Positions 1 through 8,786 of a DNA stretch of 64,000 nt are shown one piece after another. Position 1 is the first letter of the stretch, and every line of letters begins with the position of its first letter. This stretch comes from Bordetella sp. H567 (lineage in GTDB: Bacteria > Pseudomonadota > Gammaproteobacteria > Burkholderiales > Burkholderiaceae_B), in contig NZ_CP012334.1 of NCBI RefSeq assembly GCF_001704295.1, positions 880,084 through 944,083 on the forward strand, given 5' to 3'. A model generated the notes under the pieces. The model was not told the DNA's origin. It did not search any database and saw nothing but the letters and a program-made list of their open reading frames with translations. Position numbers and translations under genes: made by a program.

Positions 1-523
1 GGCGTTCGACCACGCGCGCCACGCCCAGCCCCAGCCATTCGTCCGTCATCTCGCTTTCCAGCATCAGCCGCAGCCGCAGCCGGCCCACCTGCAACAGCGC
101 CGGCTCCAGCCCCAGGCCGCCGCTGTCCTCGACTTCGGTCTCCGCCACCAGGTAGCGGGCCAGGGTAGCCTGCGCGTCTTCGTAGGCGACGTCGCCGGCG
201 CCGGCGCGCACGCGCGGCAGCGCCAGCATCACGCGCGCGTCGCTGGCGCCGGCCGGCACGTCCAGCGCCGGGGGCGCTTCGTCGGCCTGCCAGAATTCGA
301 AGGGCGTGCCGTCCGGCAGCACGCCGCGCGCTTCGGTCAGCGCGATCTTGCCCAGCGCCAGCGCGTCGCGGTCCAGGGCAAGATGCGTATAGCCCCAGAA
401 GAAGGCCTGCCCCGCGGACGCGCGATGCTGTATGGCATGTTCGAGATAGCGCTCGAATTGCTGGAAATGCTGGGGACGCAGGAACATCCCCTCGGACCAG
501 ATGACTTTGTTCCGCTGTGCCAT
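1..523 (-). CDS. tssK: T6SS baseplate subunit TssK, N-terminal part
   Basis: TssK links the T6SS baseplate wedge (TssE/F/G) to the TssJLM membrane complex in the cytoplasm. The gene was read directly from the sequence because it runs off the left edge. The ATG at 523 opens MAQRNKVIWSEGMFLRPQHF, the typical TssK opening, and the frame stays open for 174 codons to base 1. The rest, including the C-terminal domain that contacts the membrane complex, lies outside the window. It follows tssJ by about 20 bp, so it belongs to the same operon. The identity is firm; the end is not visible. Confidence 0.93.
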   Translation of the reverse strand, partial: MAQRNKVIWSEGMFLRPQHFQQFERYLEHAIQHRASAGQAFFWGYTHLALDRDALALGKIALTEARGVLPDGTPFEFWQADEAPPALDVPAGASDARVMLALPRVRAGAGDVAYEDAQATLARYLVAETEVEDSGGLGLEPALLQVGRLRLRLMLESEMTDEWLGLGVARVVER

Positions 524-545
524 GACGTAGGGTTCGGGTTATCGC

Positions 546-1085
546 TCAGAAAGGCCACCAGGATCGATCGCGTTCGGTCTCGGACAGGCCCTTGGTGCCG
601 ACCGCGATCTGGATCTTTTCTTCGTTGGGAGAGAACTGCCAGACCTTGTAGATATTGGTGTTCTGCGCCTCGGGCAGCGGGATCACCAGGCGCCACTGGC
701 TATGCTCCAGGTCGCGGTAGCCGGCCACGATGCCCACCACGCGCGCCTCGGGGTTGCCGGGGCGCTCCACCGTCTGCGTTTCGCCCGGCTTGACGATGAC
801 CTGGTCGCTATTGAGCAAATCCTTGCCCAGCGCGGCCTGCGGGTCGGCCTGCAGCGAGAAGTAATCGCGCGACTGGAAGGTGCCCGGCGATTTCAATTCG
901 TAGACGGTGACCTGTATGGGCGACGGGCGCTGGTTCGTGTCCGGATTGACCTGCGGGTCCGCGCTCAGGACGATGGCATAGGGGACGGGTACTTGCCGCG
1001 CGGTCGACGAACATCCGGCCAGCGCCACCGTGCCGGCCAGGCAGGCAGCGGCCATTGCGCGTGCGAACAGCCTGCCTGGCTTCAT
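546..1085 (-). CDS. tssJ: T6SS outer-membrane lipoprotein TssJ
   Basis: TssJ is the outer-membrane lipoprotein that anchors TssM in the T6SS trans-envelope complex. The 179-residue product begins MKPGRLFARAM, has a hydrophobic signal segment and a lipobox ending LAGC at about residue 25, and then a transthyretin-like beta sandwich rich in short strands, as expected for the family. The frame is open further upstream, but the start at 1085 overlaps the stop of the preceding lipoprotein gene as ATGA and places the signal peptide at the N-terminus. Its position between tssH and tssK supports the call. Confidence 0.92.
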   Translation of the reverse strand: MKPGRLFARAMAAACLAGTVALAGCSSTARQVPVPYAIVLSADPQVNPDTNQRPSPIQVTVYELKSPGTFQSRDYFSLQADPQAALGKDLLNSDQVIVKPGETQTVERPGNPEARVVGIVAGYRDLEHSQWRLVIPLPEAQNTNIYKVWQFSPNEEKIQIAVGTKGLSETERDRSWWPF

Positions 1086-1459
1086 AACGCGCCCCCTTGC
1101 ACGATTTCCCGTGCGTGCTTGAACACGGGGCCCCACATGGGATGCCCGGCTTCGTTGGAGGGCAGCTGGAAGGAAGGCTCGATGCGCAGGATGCGCACGA
1201 AACCGTCCTCGCACAGCTGCGTGTATTGCGTCAGGCAATAGCTGTAGGCCTGCAGCTTCAGCGCTTCGACGCGCGTATCGTCCGGCGCCTTGGTCAGCGT
1301 CTCGGACGTCGCCACGGTGCGGATCACGCCGCCATAGTCTGCGGCCATGTATTGCTGGCGAACTTCGTCCAGGGCCTGTCGCGCGGCGGGGTCGGGGGTC
1401 GCGCAGCCGCCCATTGCCGCCGTCACCATGAAGAACGGGATCAGGAGCTTCTTCATCAT
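1082..1459 (-). CDS. Small T6SS-associated lipoprotein (TssQ-like)
   Basis: This 125-residue protein has a short lysine-headed signal sequence and a lipobox-like AMGGC, so it is probably lipidated at about Cys19. The mature part is alpha-helical and resembles a TPR-like or periplasmic scaffold segment. It overlaps tssH upstream and tssJ downstream by four bases each (ATGA), so it is translated with core T6SS parts. Small lipoproteins of this kind next to tssJ are annotated as TssQ in some genomes; the name is used here only by resemblance and position. No enzymatic motif is visible. Confidence 0.7.
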   Translation of the reverse strand: MMKKLLIPFFMVTAAMGGCATPDPAARQALDEVRQQYMAADYGGVIRTVATSETLTKAPDDTRVEALKLQAYSYCLTQYTQLCEDGFVRILRIEPSFQLPSNEAGHPMWGPVFKHAREIVQGGAL

Positions 1460-4095
1460 GCGTACTCGTAGCGGAATTCGCCGTCCACGGCATCCAGTGT
1501 GATGGCGGTGATGCCGCGGTCCTGCGTCGATGCGGCCAGCAGGGCCTGGCTGATGTGGGGCAGCACGCTGTGGGTCAGGATGGCGTCGACCATGCGCGCG
1601 CCGGATTCCACTTCGGTGCAGCGCTCAGCCACCAGGGCGGTGGCGCGCGGCGACGCCGTCAGCGTGATGCCGTGGTTGTCCATCAGGCGCTGGCGGATGC
1701 GGCCGAACTGCAGGTCCACGACGCCCGCCAGCATGGCGTCGCTCAGGGGCAGGTAGGGCACCACCACCAGGCGTCCCAGCAGCGCCGCGGGGAACACGCG
1801 CAGCAGCGGTTCGCGCAGGGCCGATGCCAGGCCTTCCGCGTCCGGGGCAAGCTGCGGATCCTGGCACAGCCGGGCGATCAGGTCCGCGCCCACATTGGAC
1901 GTCAGCAGGATGATGGTGTTGCGGAAATCGATGTGGCGCCCTTCGCCGTCTTCCATCCAGCCCTTGTCGAAAACCTGGAAGAAGATTTCGTGCACGTCCG
2001 CATGGGCTTTTTCGATCTCGTCCAGCAGCACCACGCTGTACGGCCGCCGCCGCACGGCTTCGGTGAGGACACCGCCTTCGCCGTAGCCGACGTAGCCGGG
2101 CGGCGCGCCCTTCAGGGTGGACACGGTATGCGGTTCCTGGAACTCGCTCATGTTGATCGAGATCAGGTTCTGCTCGCCGCCGTACAGCGCCTCGGCCAGC
2201 GCCAGCGCCGTTTCGGTCTTGCCCACGCCGCTCGGCCCGCACAGCAGGAAGACGCCCACCGGCTTGTTAGGATCGGTCAGGCGGGCTCGCGAGGTCTGCA
2301 CGCGCCGCGCCACGGTGTCCAGCGCATGGCGCTGGCCGATGACGCGGCGTTCCAGCGTGCTGGCCAGGTCCAGCACGGATTGCGCTTCATCGCGCACCAT
2401 GCGGCCCACGGGGATGCCGGTCCAGTCGGCCACCACGGCGGCCACGGCCGCGGCAGTGACCGACGGATGCACCATGGGCGCGTCGCCCTGCACCCGCGCC
2501 AGGTTCTTCTGCGCGCGGCCCAGTTGCTCGCGCAGGTCGGACGCCCGGGCCGCGGGCAGGTCGGCATCGTCCAGACTGGCGCGTAGCTCGAGCACGCCGG
2601 CCCCCAGCGTGCGCTCCTCTTCCCAGCGCGCCGCCAACGCGGCTTCGGCCTCGCGCGCGTCGGCCAGCAGGCGGTCCAGTTCCTGCACGCGCGCATCGCC
2701 GCCGATGCCCAGCCTCGCTTCGCGGCCGGCGATATCGCGCTCGATTTCCAGTACCTGGATGCGGCGGCGCGCGTCCTCCAGCGCCGGCGGCACCGCATGC
2801 TGGCTGACCGCGACGCGCGCGCAGGCGGTGTCCAGCAGCGCCACGGCCTTGTCCGGCAGCTGCCGCGCGGGGATATAGCGATGCGACAGCTTGACCGCGG
2901 CGTCGATGGCTTCATCAAGCAACAGCACCTTGTGATGCCGCTGCAGCGTGTCGGCCAGGCCGCGCAGCATGTCCAGGGCGCGCGATTCGTCAGGTTCATG
3001 CACCTGCACGACCTGGAAGCGGCGCGTCAGCGCGGGATCCTTCTCGATGTACTTCTTGTATTCCGACCAGGTGGTGGCGCCGATGGTGCGCAGCTGGCCG
3101 CGCGCCAGCACGGGCTTGAGCAGGTTGGCCGCATCGCCCGTACCGGCCGCGCCGCCGGCGCCGACCAGCGTGTGGATTTCATCGATGAACAGCACGATGG
3201 GTTTCTCGCTGGCCTGCACGTCGTCGATGATGGCGCGCAAGCGCTGTTCGAATTCGCCCTTCACGCCGGCGCCGGCCTGCAGCAGCCCCAGGTCCAGCAG
3301 GTACAGCGACACGTGGCGCAGCGCGGGCGGCACATCGCCCGCCGCCAGGCGCAGGGCCAGGCCTTCGACCACGGCGGTTTTGCCCACGCCCGCTTCGCCG
3401 GCCAGCAGCGGGTTGTTCTGGCGCCGCCGCATCAGGATGTCGACGATCTGGCGGATTTCCTCGTCGCGGCCGGAGACTGGATCGATGTCGCCGGCGGCCG
3501 CGCGCGCGGTCAGGTCGACCGCGTAGCGCGCCAGCGCCTGGCCGCGTCCGCCTGGCGCTGCCGCGCCGGCCGCCGCGCCTGTGCCGCCGGTCGCGGGTGC
3601 GGCGTGGTCGGCCGTGTCCTCCGGCGACCCCGCGACGATCGCTTCAAGCTGCTCCAGCAGCACGTCCGGCACGATGCGCGAGAACTGCGCCGACATGCCG
3701 AGCAGCACGTTGCGCAGCGCATAGGTCTTGACCAGCGCGAGCACCAGGTGGCCGCTGCGTATGCGCGTGCGGCCGTAGCGCAGGGACGCCAGTATCCACG
3801 CGCGTTCGACGGCATGGTCGATATGTTCGGACAGGTCGGATACCGAACCCGCGCCGCGCGGCAGCTGTTCCAGCGCGCCGGCCAGGTCGGCCTGCAGGCG
3901 TTCGGCATCCAGTTCGAAACGCCGCGCGATGCGGTGCAGGTCGCTGTCCTGCCCTTGCAGGAGCTGGTGTATCCAGTGGACCAGCTCCACATAGGGATTG
4001 CCGCGCAGCTTGCAGAACACGGTCGCGCTTTCCAGGCCCTGGTAGAGCAGGGGGGCCAGTTTGCCGAAGAGATCGATACGGCCGATGTCGGACAT
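1456..4095 (-). CDS. tssH: T6SS sheath-recycling ATPase TssH/ClpV
   Basis: TssH (ClpV) is the cytoplasmic AAA+ unfoldase that disassembles contracted TssB/TssC sheath. The 879-residue protein has an N-terminal Clp repeat domain (about 1-150), a linker rich in Ala and Gly, the first ATPase domain with Walker A GEAGVGKT and Walker B FIDEIHT, a coiled middle region (about 410-520), and the second ATPase domain with GPSGVGKT and LLDEIEKAH. The length matches ClpV rather than the somewhat shorter ClpB-like proteins. The start at 4095 is preceded by AAAGG. It lies downstream of the effector and immunity pair and overlaps the small lipoprotein gene. Confidence 0.96.
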   Translation of the reverse strand: MSDIGRIDLFGKLAPLLYQGLESATVFCKLRGNPYVELVHWIHQLLQGQDSDLHRIARRFELDAERLQADLAGALEQLPRGAGSVSDLSEHIDHAVERAWILASLRYGRTRIRSGHLVLALVKTYALRNVLLGMSAQFSRIVPDVLLEQLEAIVAGSPEDTADHAAPATGGTGAAAGAAAPGGRGQALARYAVDLTARAAAGDIDPVSGRDEEIRQIVDILMRRRQNNPLLAGEAGVGKTAVVEGLALRLAAGDVPPALRHVSLYLLDLGLLQAGAGVKGEFEQRLRAIIDDVQASEKPIVLFIDEIHTLVGAGGAAGTGDAANLLKPVLARGQLRTIGATTWSEYKKYIEKDPALTRRFQVVQVHEPDESRALDMLRGLADTLQRHHKVLLLDEAIDAAVKLSHRYIPARQLPDKAVALLDTACARVAVSQHAVPPALEDARRRIQVLEIERDIAGREARLGIGGDARVQELDRLLADAREAEAALAARWEEERTLGAGVLELRASLDDADLPAARASDLREQLGRAQKNLARVQGDAPMVHPSVTAAAVAAVVADWTGIPVGRMVRDEAQSVLDLASTLERRVIGQRHALDTVARRVQTSRARLTDPNKPVGVFLLCGPSGVGKTETALALAEALYGGEQNLISINMSEFQEPHTVSTLKGAPPGYVGYGEGGVLTEAVRRRPYSVVLLDEIEKAHADVHEIFFQVFDKGWMEDGEGRHIDFRNTIILLTSNVGADLIARLCQDPQLAPDAEGLASALREPLLRVFPAALLGRLVVVPYLPLSDAMLAGVVDLQFGRIRQRLMDNHGITLTASPRATALVAERCTEVESGARMVDAILTHSVLPHISQALLAASTQDRGITAITLDAVDGEFRYEYA

Positions 4096-4185
4096 GTATG
4101 CCTTTGGGTCAAGAGAACTGTCGCGTGCTTGTCGGGAGGCGACGCGGGCGCCGCACCTTTGAGGCTGTCATCACCATCGCCGCCG

Positions 4186-4581
4186 TTAATCCGGCGCCGC
4201 GCATTCGAAGGACAGCGCGATGGGGCGATCCCCCACCAGCGTCGCATCGCTGGCCAGCGGCAGCGAGCGCGGTCCCGATTGGCGGGCATTCAAGCGCCCC
4301 TGCAGCAGCAGGCTACGCGCGCCGCCTTCCAGCACGACGCGCGATGCATAGCCCATGACCGCGGACTTGCAGCCGCATTCGCCGATCGGTTTCCTGACGT
4401 CCAGCGTGATCTCCTGCAGCAGCAGGCCGCGTTCGGCGGTGCGCGTGCCCGCCTGGATGACGACGCAGGCCTGCAAGCGGTTGTCGACCGTCACGGTGCC
4501 GGCGGCGCTGGCAGGCACCGTGCCGGCGAGCAGCACGCAAGCCGCGGCGGCGAAGGCGGATAGGACGCGATGGCTAAACAC
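4186..4581 (-). CDS. Periplasmic DUF2195-like protein, probable Tldi1-type immunity protein
   Basis: The 131-residue product starts with a clear Sec signal peptide (hydrophobic core ending ASAAG near residue 27), so the mature protein is periplasmic. It contains several cysteines, including the group ECGCKSAV, which suggests disulfides. The GTG start at 4581 lies five bases after GGAGG and overlaps the upstream L,D-transpeptidase-like gene by eight bases, which indicates coupled expression. Salmonella Tldi1, the immunity protein to the T6SS L,D-transpeptidase effector Tlde1, belongs as far as I recall to DUF2195, and this protein has that look. Immunity function is inferred from location, size and signal peptide. 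Confidence 0.65.
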   Translation of the reverse strand: MFSHRVLSAFAAAACVLLAGTVPASAAGTVTVDNRLQACVVIQAGTRTAERGLLLQEITLDVRKPIGECGCKSAVMGYASRVVLEGGARSLLLQGRLNARQSGPRSLPLASDATLVGDRPIALSFECAAPD

Positions 4582-5092
4582 GCGTGCCTCCGTACGTCGG
4601 CCGGCCGGGCACGTACTGCACCATCAGGATCATGGAATCGCGATGGCTGCTGCGCACATAGGTACGCAGCAGCGGAAAGATGCGGCCTTCCACTTCGATG
4701 CAGCCGTGGCTGTAGCCCTTGATGGAGTCGTGCAGGTAGAAGCCGCCGCGCGCGGCCGTGCAGCGATGGCGCGTGGCCTGGTCGGCGGGCTCCATGCGGG
4801 CGCGGTTCCAGCCCCAGTTGGCCCAGTAGCGTTCGCATTCGTCCACCGCGGTGCCGCGCGGGATCGATTGCATGCCCCAGGCGGGCTGGAGCGTGCAGGC
4901 TTGCCGTCCATCGTCCTGAGCCTGGCCGCGGTCGGCCAGCATGAGCTTGTAATAGCCCGGCGGGATGGGGCCGCTTTCCCCGGCGCAGAATTCGTCCGGC
5001 AGCTGATGTCCGGGCAGGCCGCTGCTGGCGCGGAATTTGCCGTGGCCGGGCCAGTCCAGGACCTGGCCGTCGTAGAACATATCGTGCCTCAC
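4574..5092 (-). CDS. L,D-transpeptidase-like T6SS effector (Tlde1-like, DUF2778)
   Basis: A 172-residue protein with no signal peptide, expected for a T6SS cargo. Near residues 121-131 it carries HDSIKGYSHGC, the His...Ser-His-Gly-Cys signature of YkuD-type L,D-transpeptidases; the likely catalytic pair is His121 and Cys131. Other family-like segments are PPGYYKL near residue 45 and SHRDSMIL near residue 150. The DUF2778 family includes Tlde1, a T6SS effector that attacks periplasmic peptidoglycan. The GTG start at 5092 overlaps the tssG stop and has GGAGG seven bases upstream; an ATG at 5080 is also possible. The gene immediately downstream encodes a periplasmic protein, the usual arrangement for effector and immunity. 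Confidence 0.75.
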   Translation of the reverse strand: MRHDMFYDGQVLDWPGHGKFRASSGLPGHQLPDEFCAGESGPIPPGYYKLMLADRGQAQDDGRQACTLQPAWGMQSIPRGTAVDECERYWANWGWNRARMEPADQATRHRCTAARGGFYLHDSIKGYSHGCIEVEGRIFPLLRTYVRSSHRDSMILMVQYVPGRPTYGGTRV

Positions 5093-6222
5093 TGCATGAC
5101 CTCCTCGGTTTCAGGGTTGAGCGCAGCCATCGCCGCGGCGGCGGCGCGGGCCGCGCGAGCGCTGGCTTGCGCGGAACGCTCGCGGCTTTCGTAGTCCAGC
5201 AGCAGGTCGCCGGCATCGCCCTGGGCGGGCCGCCGCGTGCCCAGCCAGGAGGCCAGGCCCAGCGGCTGGGGCGAGCCCAGGCGCACGCCGCGCACGTCGG
5301 CCGCGCGCAGCAGCGGCCGCGCGTCCCAGGCGAACTCGATGCCGATGTAGTGGCGCACCCAGTGCATCAGTTGTCGTCCGCGCGCGCCGCCCGGCAGGAA
5401 GGCCTGGTAGCTGGCCAGGTCCAGCGGCCCGATGTCGATGCGGAAGCGGTGCTGCGCATCGCGCACCGCCGCGCCCAGCACGGTGTCGCGCCCCAGCCCC
5501 ATGGCGCTGCCCAGCGTCAGGCGCTGTGCCGGTTCCAGCCGTATCCACTGCGGGACGAACTCGCCGATGCGCACGGGCACCTGGAAGAACTCCTGCAGGA
5601 TGTGCTTCAGCCCTTCCGGGTTGCGCGTCTGGCGCAGCAGGTGGCCCGACATGTAGTACTTGGCGTGATCCATCACGGCGTCGCGCCGGCGCATGGACGG
5701 CTGCCCCATGTGCAGCAGGCTGGCCACGTAGCGGGTGAAGCGTTCCTCGCCGCGGTCCAGGCTGACCGTGCTCTGGGCGTCGGCCCACGCGCGGTAGAAC
5801 AGCAGGATCAGCCGGTGATGGAAGATGTCGGCAAAGGCCGACAGCGTGCGGTCGCGGTGATGATGCATGCGCTCGCGCGCGTGCTCGGTCAGGTGCAGGG
5901 GCAGCGGGCCGTTGGGGCCGAAAAGGCCGAAGCTGTAGATGGACAATTCGGCCGGACGCCCCGGCTGCGCGTCCTGGGCGGCGGCCAGGGTCGACGGCGC
6001 GAAGGCCATGGACGGTTCCTGGCGCAGGCGCACGGGCTCGTTGCGCGGCAGGCTGTCGCGGCCCAGCGGCGCGCGCCCGCCCGCCCGCGCATCGATCCAG
6101 CGCAGGGTATTGAACAGGTCGTGCGAGTAGGGCTGGGCCTGCAGGCGGCGCCAGAAGTCGGCGGGCAGCGCGGCGGGCGCGGCGCCGCGACTCGCCTTAT
6201 CCCATGTGGATCTGCTTGGCAT
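5089..6222 (-). CDS. tssG: T6SS baseplate subunit TssG
   Basis: TssG pairs with TssF and TssK to form the T6SS baseplate wedge. The 377-residue protein shows the family features: PYSHDLFNTLRWIDAR near the N-terminus, the conserved YSFGLFGPNGPLPLHLTEH segment near residue 98, and a central FHHRLILLFYRAW helix. A low-complexity alanine-rich tail (about 350-370) is present. The ATG at 6222 overlaps the end of the DUF3540 gene by 26 bases. The stop overlaps the GTG of the effector gene, so the three genes are translated together. Confidence 0.94.
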   Translation of the reverse strand: MPSRSTWDKASRGAAPAALPADFWRRLQAQPYSHDLFNTLRWIDARAGGRAPLGRDSLPRNEPVRLRQEPSMAFAPSTLAAAQDAQPGRPAELSIYSFGLFGPNGPLPLHLTEHARERMHHHRDRTLSAFADIFHHRLILLFYRAWADAQSTVSLDRGEERFTRYVASLLHMGQPSMRRRDAVMDHAKYYMSGHLLRQTRNPEGLKHILQEFFQVPVRIGEFVPQWIRLEPAQRLTLGSAMGLGRDTVLGAAVRDAQHRFRIDIGPLDLASYQAFLPGGARGRQLMHWVRHYIGIEFAWDARPLLRAADVRGVRLGSPQPLGLASWLGTRRPAQGDAGDLLLDYESRERSAQASARAARAAAAAMAALNPETEEVMQ

Positions 6223-6853
6223 CGACCTTCACCAGCTCGCCACCGGTGACCATGGTGTAGTTGCCGTGCAGGCGCGCCGCCTGCTCGGCCTGGTAGTCCA
6301 GCGTGCCGGCGCGCACCTGTTCCACTTCCTCGATGGTGCGGAAGCTCAGGCGGCTCATCAGCGTCATGCGGTCCATGACCGCTTCGTAGGCCTTGCCCAC
6401 CAGACGAGTGGTGCCCACGGTGGCCTGCAGCTCCGTGGCGACGTAGCGGATGCGATCGGCCACGCAGCGGGCATCGCGCGCGTGCAGCGCCAGTTCGTCC
6501 GTTTCCACCCGCACGGCGGCGCCGCCGCGCAGATGGATCGTGCCGGCGCTCTCCAGCGACAGGTTGCCGTCGGCCGATTCCAGCGCCACGTCGCCAGGCA
6601 ATTCCAGGCGCGCGCGGCCGGCGTCGGCCTGGGCGATCACCGCGATCAGGTACACGCGCGCGGGATCCGGCCCGCTGATCAGCACCTCGTCGTCCACGGC
6701 CGGGGCCAGCAGGCAGCTGGCGGCGCGGCGCGCCCGCCAGGGGCGGCCGTCGCACTCGACGCGATAGCTGCCGTCGTCTTCGCGCGCGATGACGCGGCCC
6801 AGCAGGTGGACGGGATCGTAAGCGGGATAGCGGCGCGCGGCGGCGGTTTTCAT
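6197..6853 (-). CDS. DUF3540 protein, T6SS accessory
   Basis: This 218-residue protein resembles DUF3540, a T6SS-associated family usually encoded beside DUF2169, pentapeptide-repeat and DUF4150 PAAR-like proteins. Residues about 20-80 form a small beta-barrel-like domain (LGRVIAREDDGSYRVECDG, VDDEVLISG). The rest is a beta-rich stretch of short repeats (LELPGDVALES, LSLESAGTIHLRGG) resembling the stacked strands of VgrG spikes, then a helical end. The start follows AGGAAA by six bases. Its partners lie on the other strand at 17-21 kb, so its place between tssF and tssG is unusual. It may cap or extend the spike; that is inference. Confidence 0.75.
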   Translation of the reverse strand: MKTAAARRYPAYDPVHLLGRVIAREDDGSYRVECDGRPWRARRAASCLLAPAVDDEVLISGPDPARVYLIAVIAQADAGRARLELPGDVALESADGNLSLESAGTIHLRGGAAVRVETDELALHARDARCVADRIRYVATELQATVGTTRLVGKAYEAVMDRMTLMSRLSFRTIEEVEQVRAGTLDYQAEQAARLHGNYTMVTGGELVKVDAKQIHMG

Positions 6854-6884
6854 GGCGGGTTTCCTTTCAATGTTTCATGGGACG

Positions 6885-8786
6885 CTAGACCGCGGGCCGG
6901 GTCCCCATGCGGGGCTTCCATCGCGCGAGCTCGCCGCGCTGCAAGGTGGACAGCACCAGTTCCGACATCATGTTGATCGACACGTGGCGCGCGAAGAACT
7001 TCTCGAGCACGGCGCCGAACAGATACGGGCTGATGCCGGAAAAGGCTGCTTCGTCGACGTCCAGGCCGATGCGCACGCCGCGGCCGTAGACGATGGGCCC
7101 CGGCGCGGGCAAGCGGTGGTGCATGGGCGAGATGCGAACGTGGCGCACGCCGGCGATATGCTTGCGCACCACCGGGTCCGCCAGATTGCCGTACACCGTC
7201 AGCATTTCGCGCAGCGTTTGCGCGCCCGCTTCCTCGTCCAGGTCCATCAGGCTCAGGTAGTTCAGGCCCAGGTGGCTGATCAGGTGCCAGGTGGCGGCGT
7301 CTTCCGCCAATGCCGCATGCGGCCGCGTCGGGCCGTGCAGCACCTTGATGGCGCCCACCGGTGCCGAAATCCGCAGCGTCAAGTCGGTCTGCGTGCCCAG
7401 CGGCAGCAGCACCGCCAGGTCGCGGTTGGTGCACAGCGTGTCCAGGGTCAGGTGCCGCAGCTGCCCGGAAAACGGCGCTTCGTGGCGGTCGACCAGCGAC
7501 AGATAGACTTCGCTTCCCGTATAGCCGGTGCGCGTGCCGTTGCGCCGCGCCGTGTCGGAGATCAGGCGCGGTTCCCGGCGCATCGAATAGTAGGCGCCGT
7601 AGTCGTCCGGATCGCTGAACACGGAGCCGTAGAAGGGACGGAACTCCTGTTCCGGGCGGTCCGCCGAGGCGTGCCCGGTGACGCGCGTCATGCCGTAGAT
7701 CTCGTAGTCCAGCGGACGCGTGCGGTCCACCACCACGTGGTATTCGGAGGTGCGCGCCGTGACCGCCACGCGGTCGGCGCGCTTGGGGAACAGGTTGATG
7801 ATCGGCGCGCAGTGCAGCGGCAGGTTGTCCGCGGTAATGGCGCCTTCCAGTTCCGGTGCCGCGGCCGAAAACAGCAGCGTCAGGTCGAAGGCGCGTGTTT
7901 CGCGTGGCGTGCCGCCGGGACCGGCTGCCCGCAGTCCCCGCTTCAGGCCATTGACGCTGAAGAACAGATAGCGGCGCGGGAAGGCGAAGTATTCCTGCAG
8001 CAGCCGGTAGCCCTGGAACACCCGGGCGTCCGCGGGCAGCAGCGCCTGGTCGTCATCGAAGCCTTCGTGGCGTACCGCGTCCGCGGACATGCGGTTGATC
8101 CAGCCGACCGGCCGCGCGCTGTCGTGGCCCAGTACCGCGACGGTATTGCCAATGACCATCTCCAGCAGGCGCTGCATCTGCAGATCCTGGCCGTTCAGGT
8201 AGAACACCAGCTGGTCCAGCTCCAGGTCCTCCAGACGCAGGCCGCCGCAGACCTCGATGCGGATGCGCAGAGCGCTCAGCACGCGCGTCCCGCGGCCGGC
8301 CAGGCCCAGGCGGCTTAGCGGCAGGTCCGGCGGCGGCGCGCCGAAGGACGCCTCCACCACGCGCAGGGGCCACAGCTTCAGGTGATGGCCGGTCATGAAT
8401 TCGGCGGGCGTCTGCTCGCCACGCGGTACCTTGCCGCGCAGCAGCGTGCCGCGCGGCAGGTCGAATCCCCGGGCCAGGGTGCCTTCGTTCATGCTGGGCT
8501 CGAAGCGCACCACCGCCATGGCCGGCGTGGGCGCCAGGTAGTTGGGATAGACAACCTCCAGCAGCCGCTGCGAAAAGCGCGGGAATTCCGCGTCCATCTT
8601 CATGTGGATGCGCGCGGTCAGGAAACTGAAGCCTTCCAGCAGGCGCTCCACATAGGGGTCCGCGACTTCGGTGGCGTTCATCCCTAGCCGCCCGGCGACC
8701 TTCGGGTAGTGTTGCGCGAACTCCGCGCCCATCTCGCGCATGTAGACCAGTTCGCGGTTGTAGTAGTCCAGCAGCCGCGCGTCCAT
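6885..8786 (-). CDS. tssF: T6SS baseplate subunit TssF
   Basis: TssF is the largest wedge protein of the T6SS baseplate. The product is 633 residues when started at the ATG at 8786, giving MDARLLDYYNRELVYMREMG, the standard TssF N-terminus; the frame is open for 31 more codons upstream but those overlap tssE. GGGAGGG lies just ahead of the ATG, and the tssE stop overlaps it as TGATG. Typical internal segments include PYVERLLEGFSFLTARI and FYLNGQDLQMQRLLEM. Confidence 0.95.
   Translation of the reverse strand: MDARLLDYYNRELVYMREMGAEFAQHYPKVAGRLGMNATEVADPYVERLLEGFSFLTARIHMKMDAEFPRFSQRLLEVVYPNYLAPTPAMAVVRFEPSMNEGTLARGFDLPRGTLLRGKVPRGEQTPAEFMTGHHLKLWPLRVVEASFGAPPPDLPLSRLGLAGRGTRVLSALRIRIEVCGGLRLEDLELDQLVFYLNGQDLQMQRLLEMVIGNTVAVLGHDSARPVGWINRMSADAVRHEGFDDDQALLPADARVFQGYRLLQEYFAFPRRYLFFSVNGLKRGLRAAGPGGTPRETRAFDLTLLFSAAAPELEGAITADNLPLHCAPIINLFPKRADRVAVTARTSEYHVVVDRTRPLDYEIYGMTRVTGHASADRPEQEFRPFYGSVFSDPDDYGAYYSMRREPRLISDTARRNGTRTGYTGSEVYLSLVDRHEAPFSGQLRHLTLDTLCTNRDLAVLLPLGTQTDLTLRISAPVGAIKVLHGPTRPHAALAEDAATWHLISHLGLNYLSLMDLDEEAGAQTLREMLTVYGNLADPVVRKHIAGVRHVRISPMHHRLPAPGPIVYGRGVRIGLDVDEAAFSGISPYLFGAVLEKFFARHVSINMMSELVLSTLQRGELARWKPRMGTRPAV

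Noticed and set aside
2797-4563. 588-codon ORF antisense to tssH
   Set aside because: It covers tssH in reverse and shows no domain.
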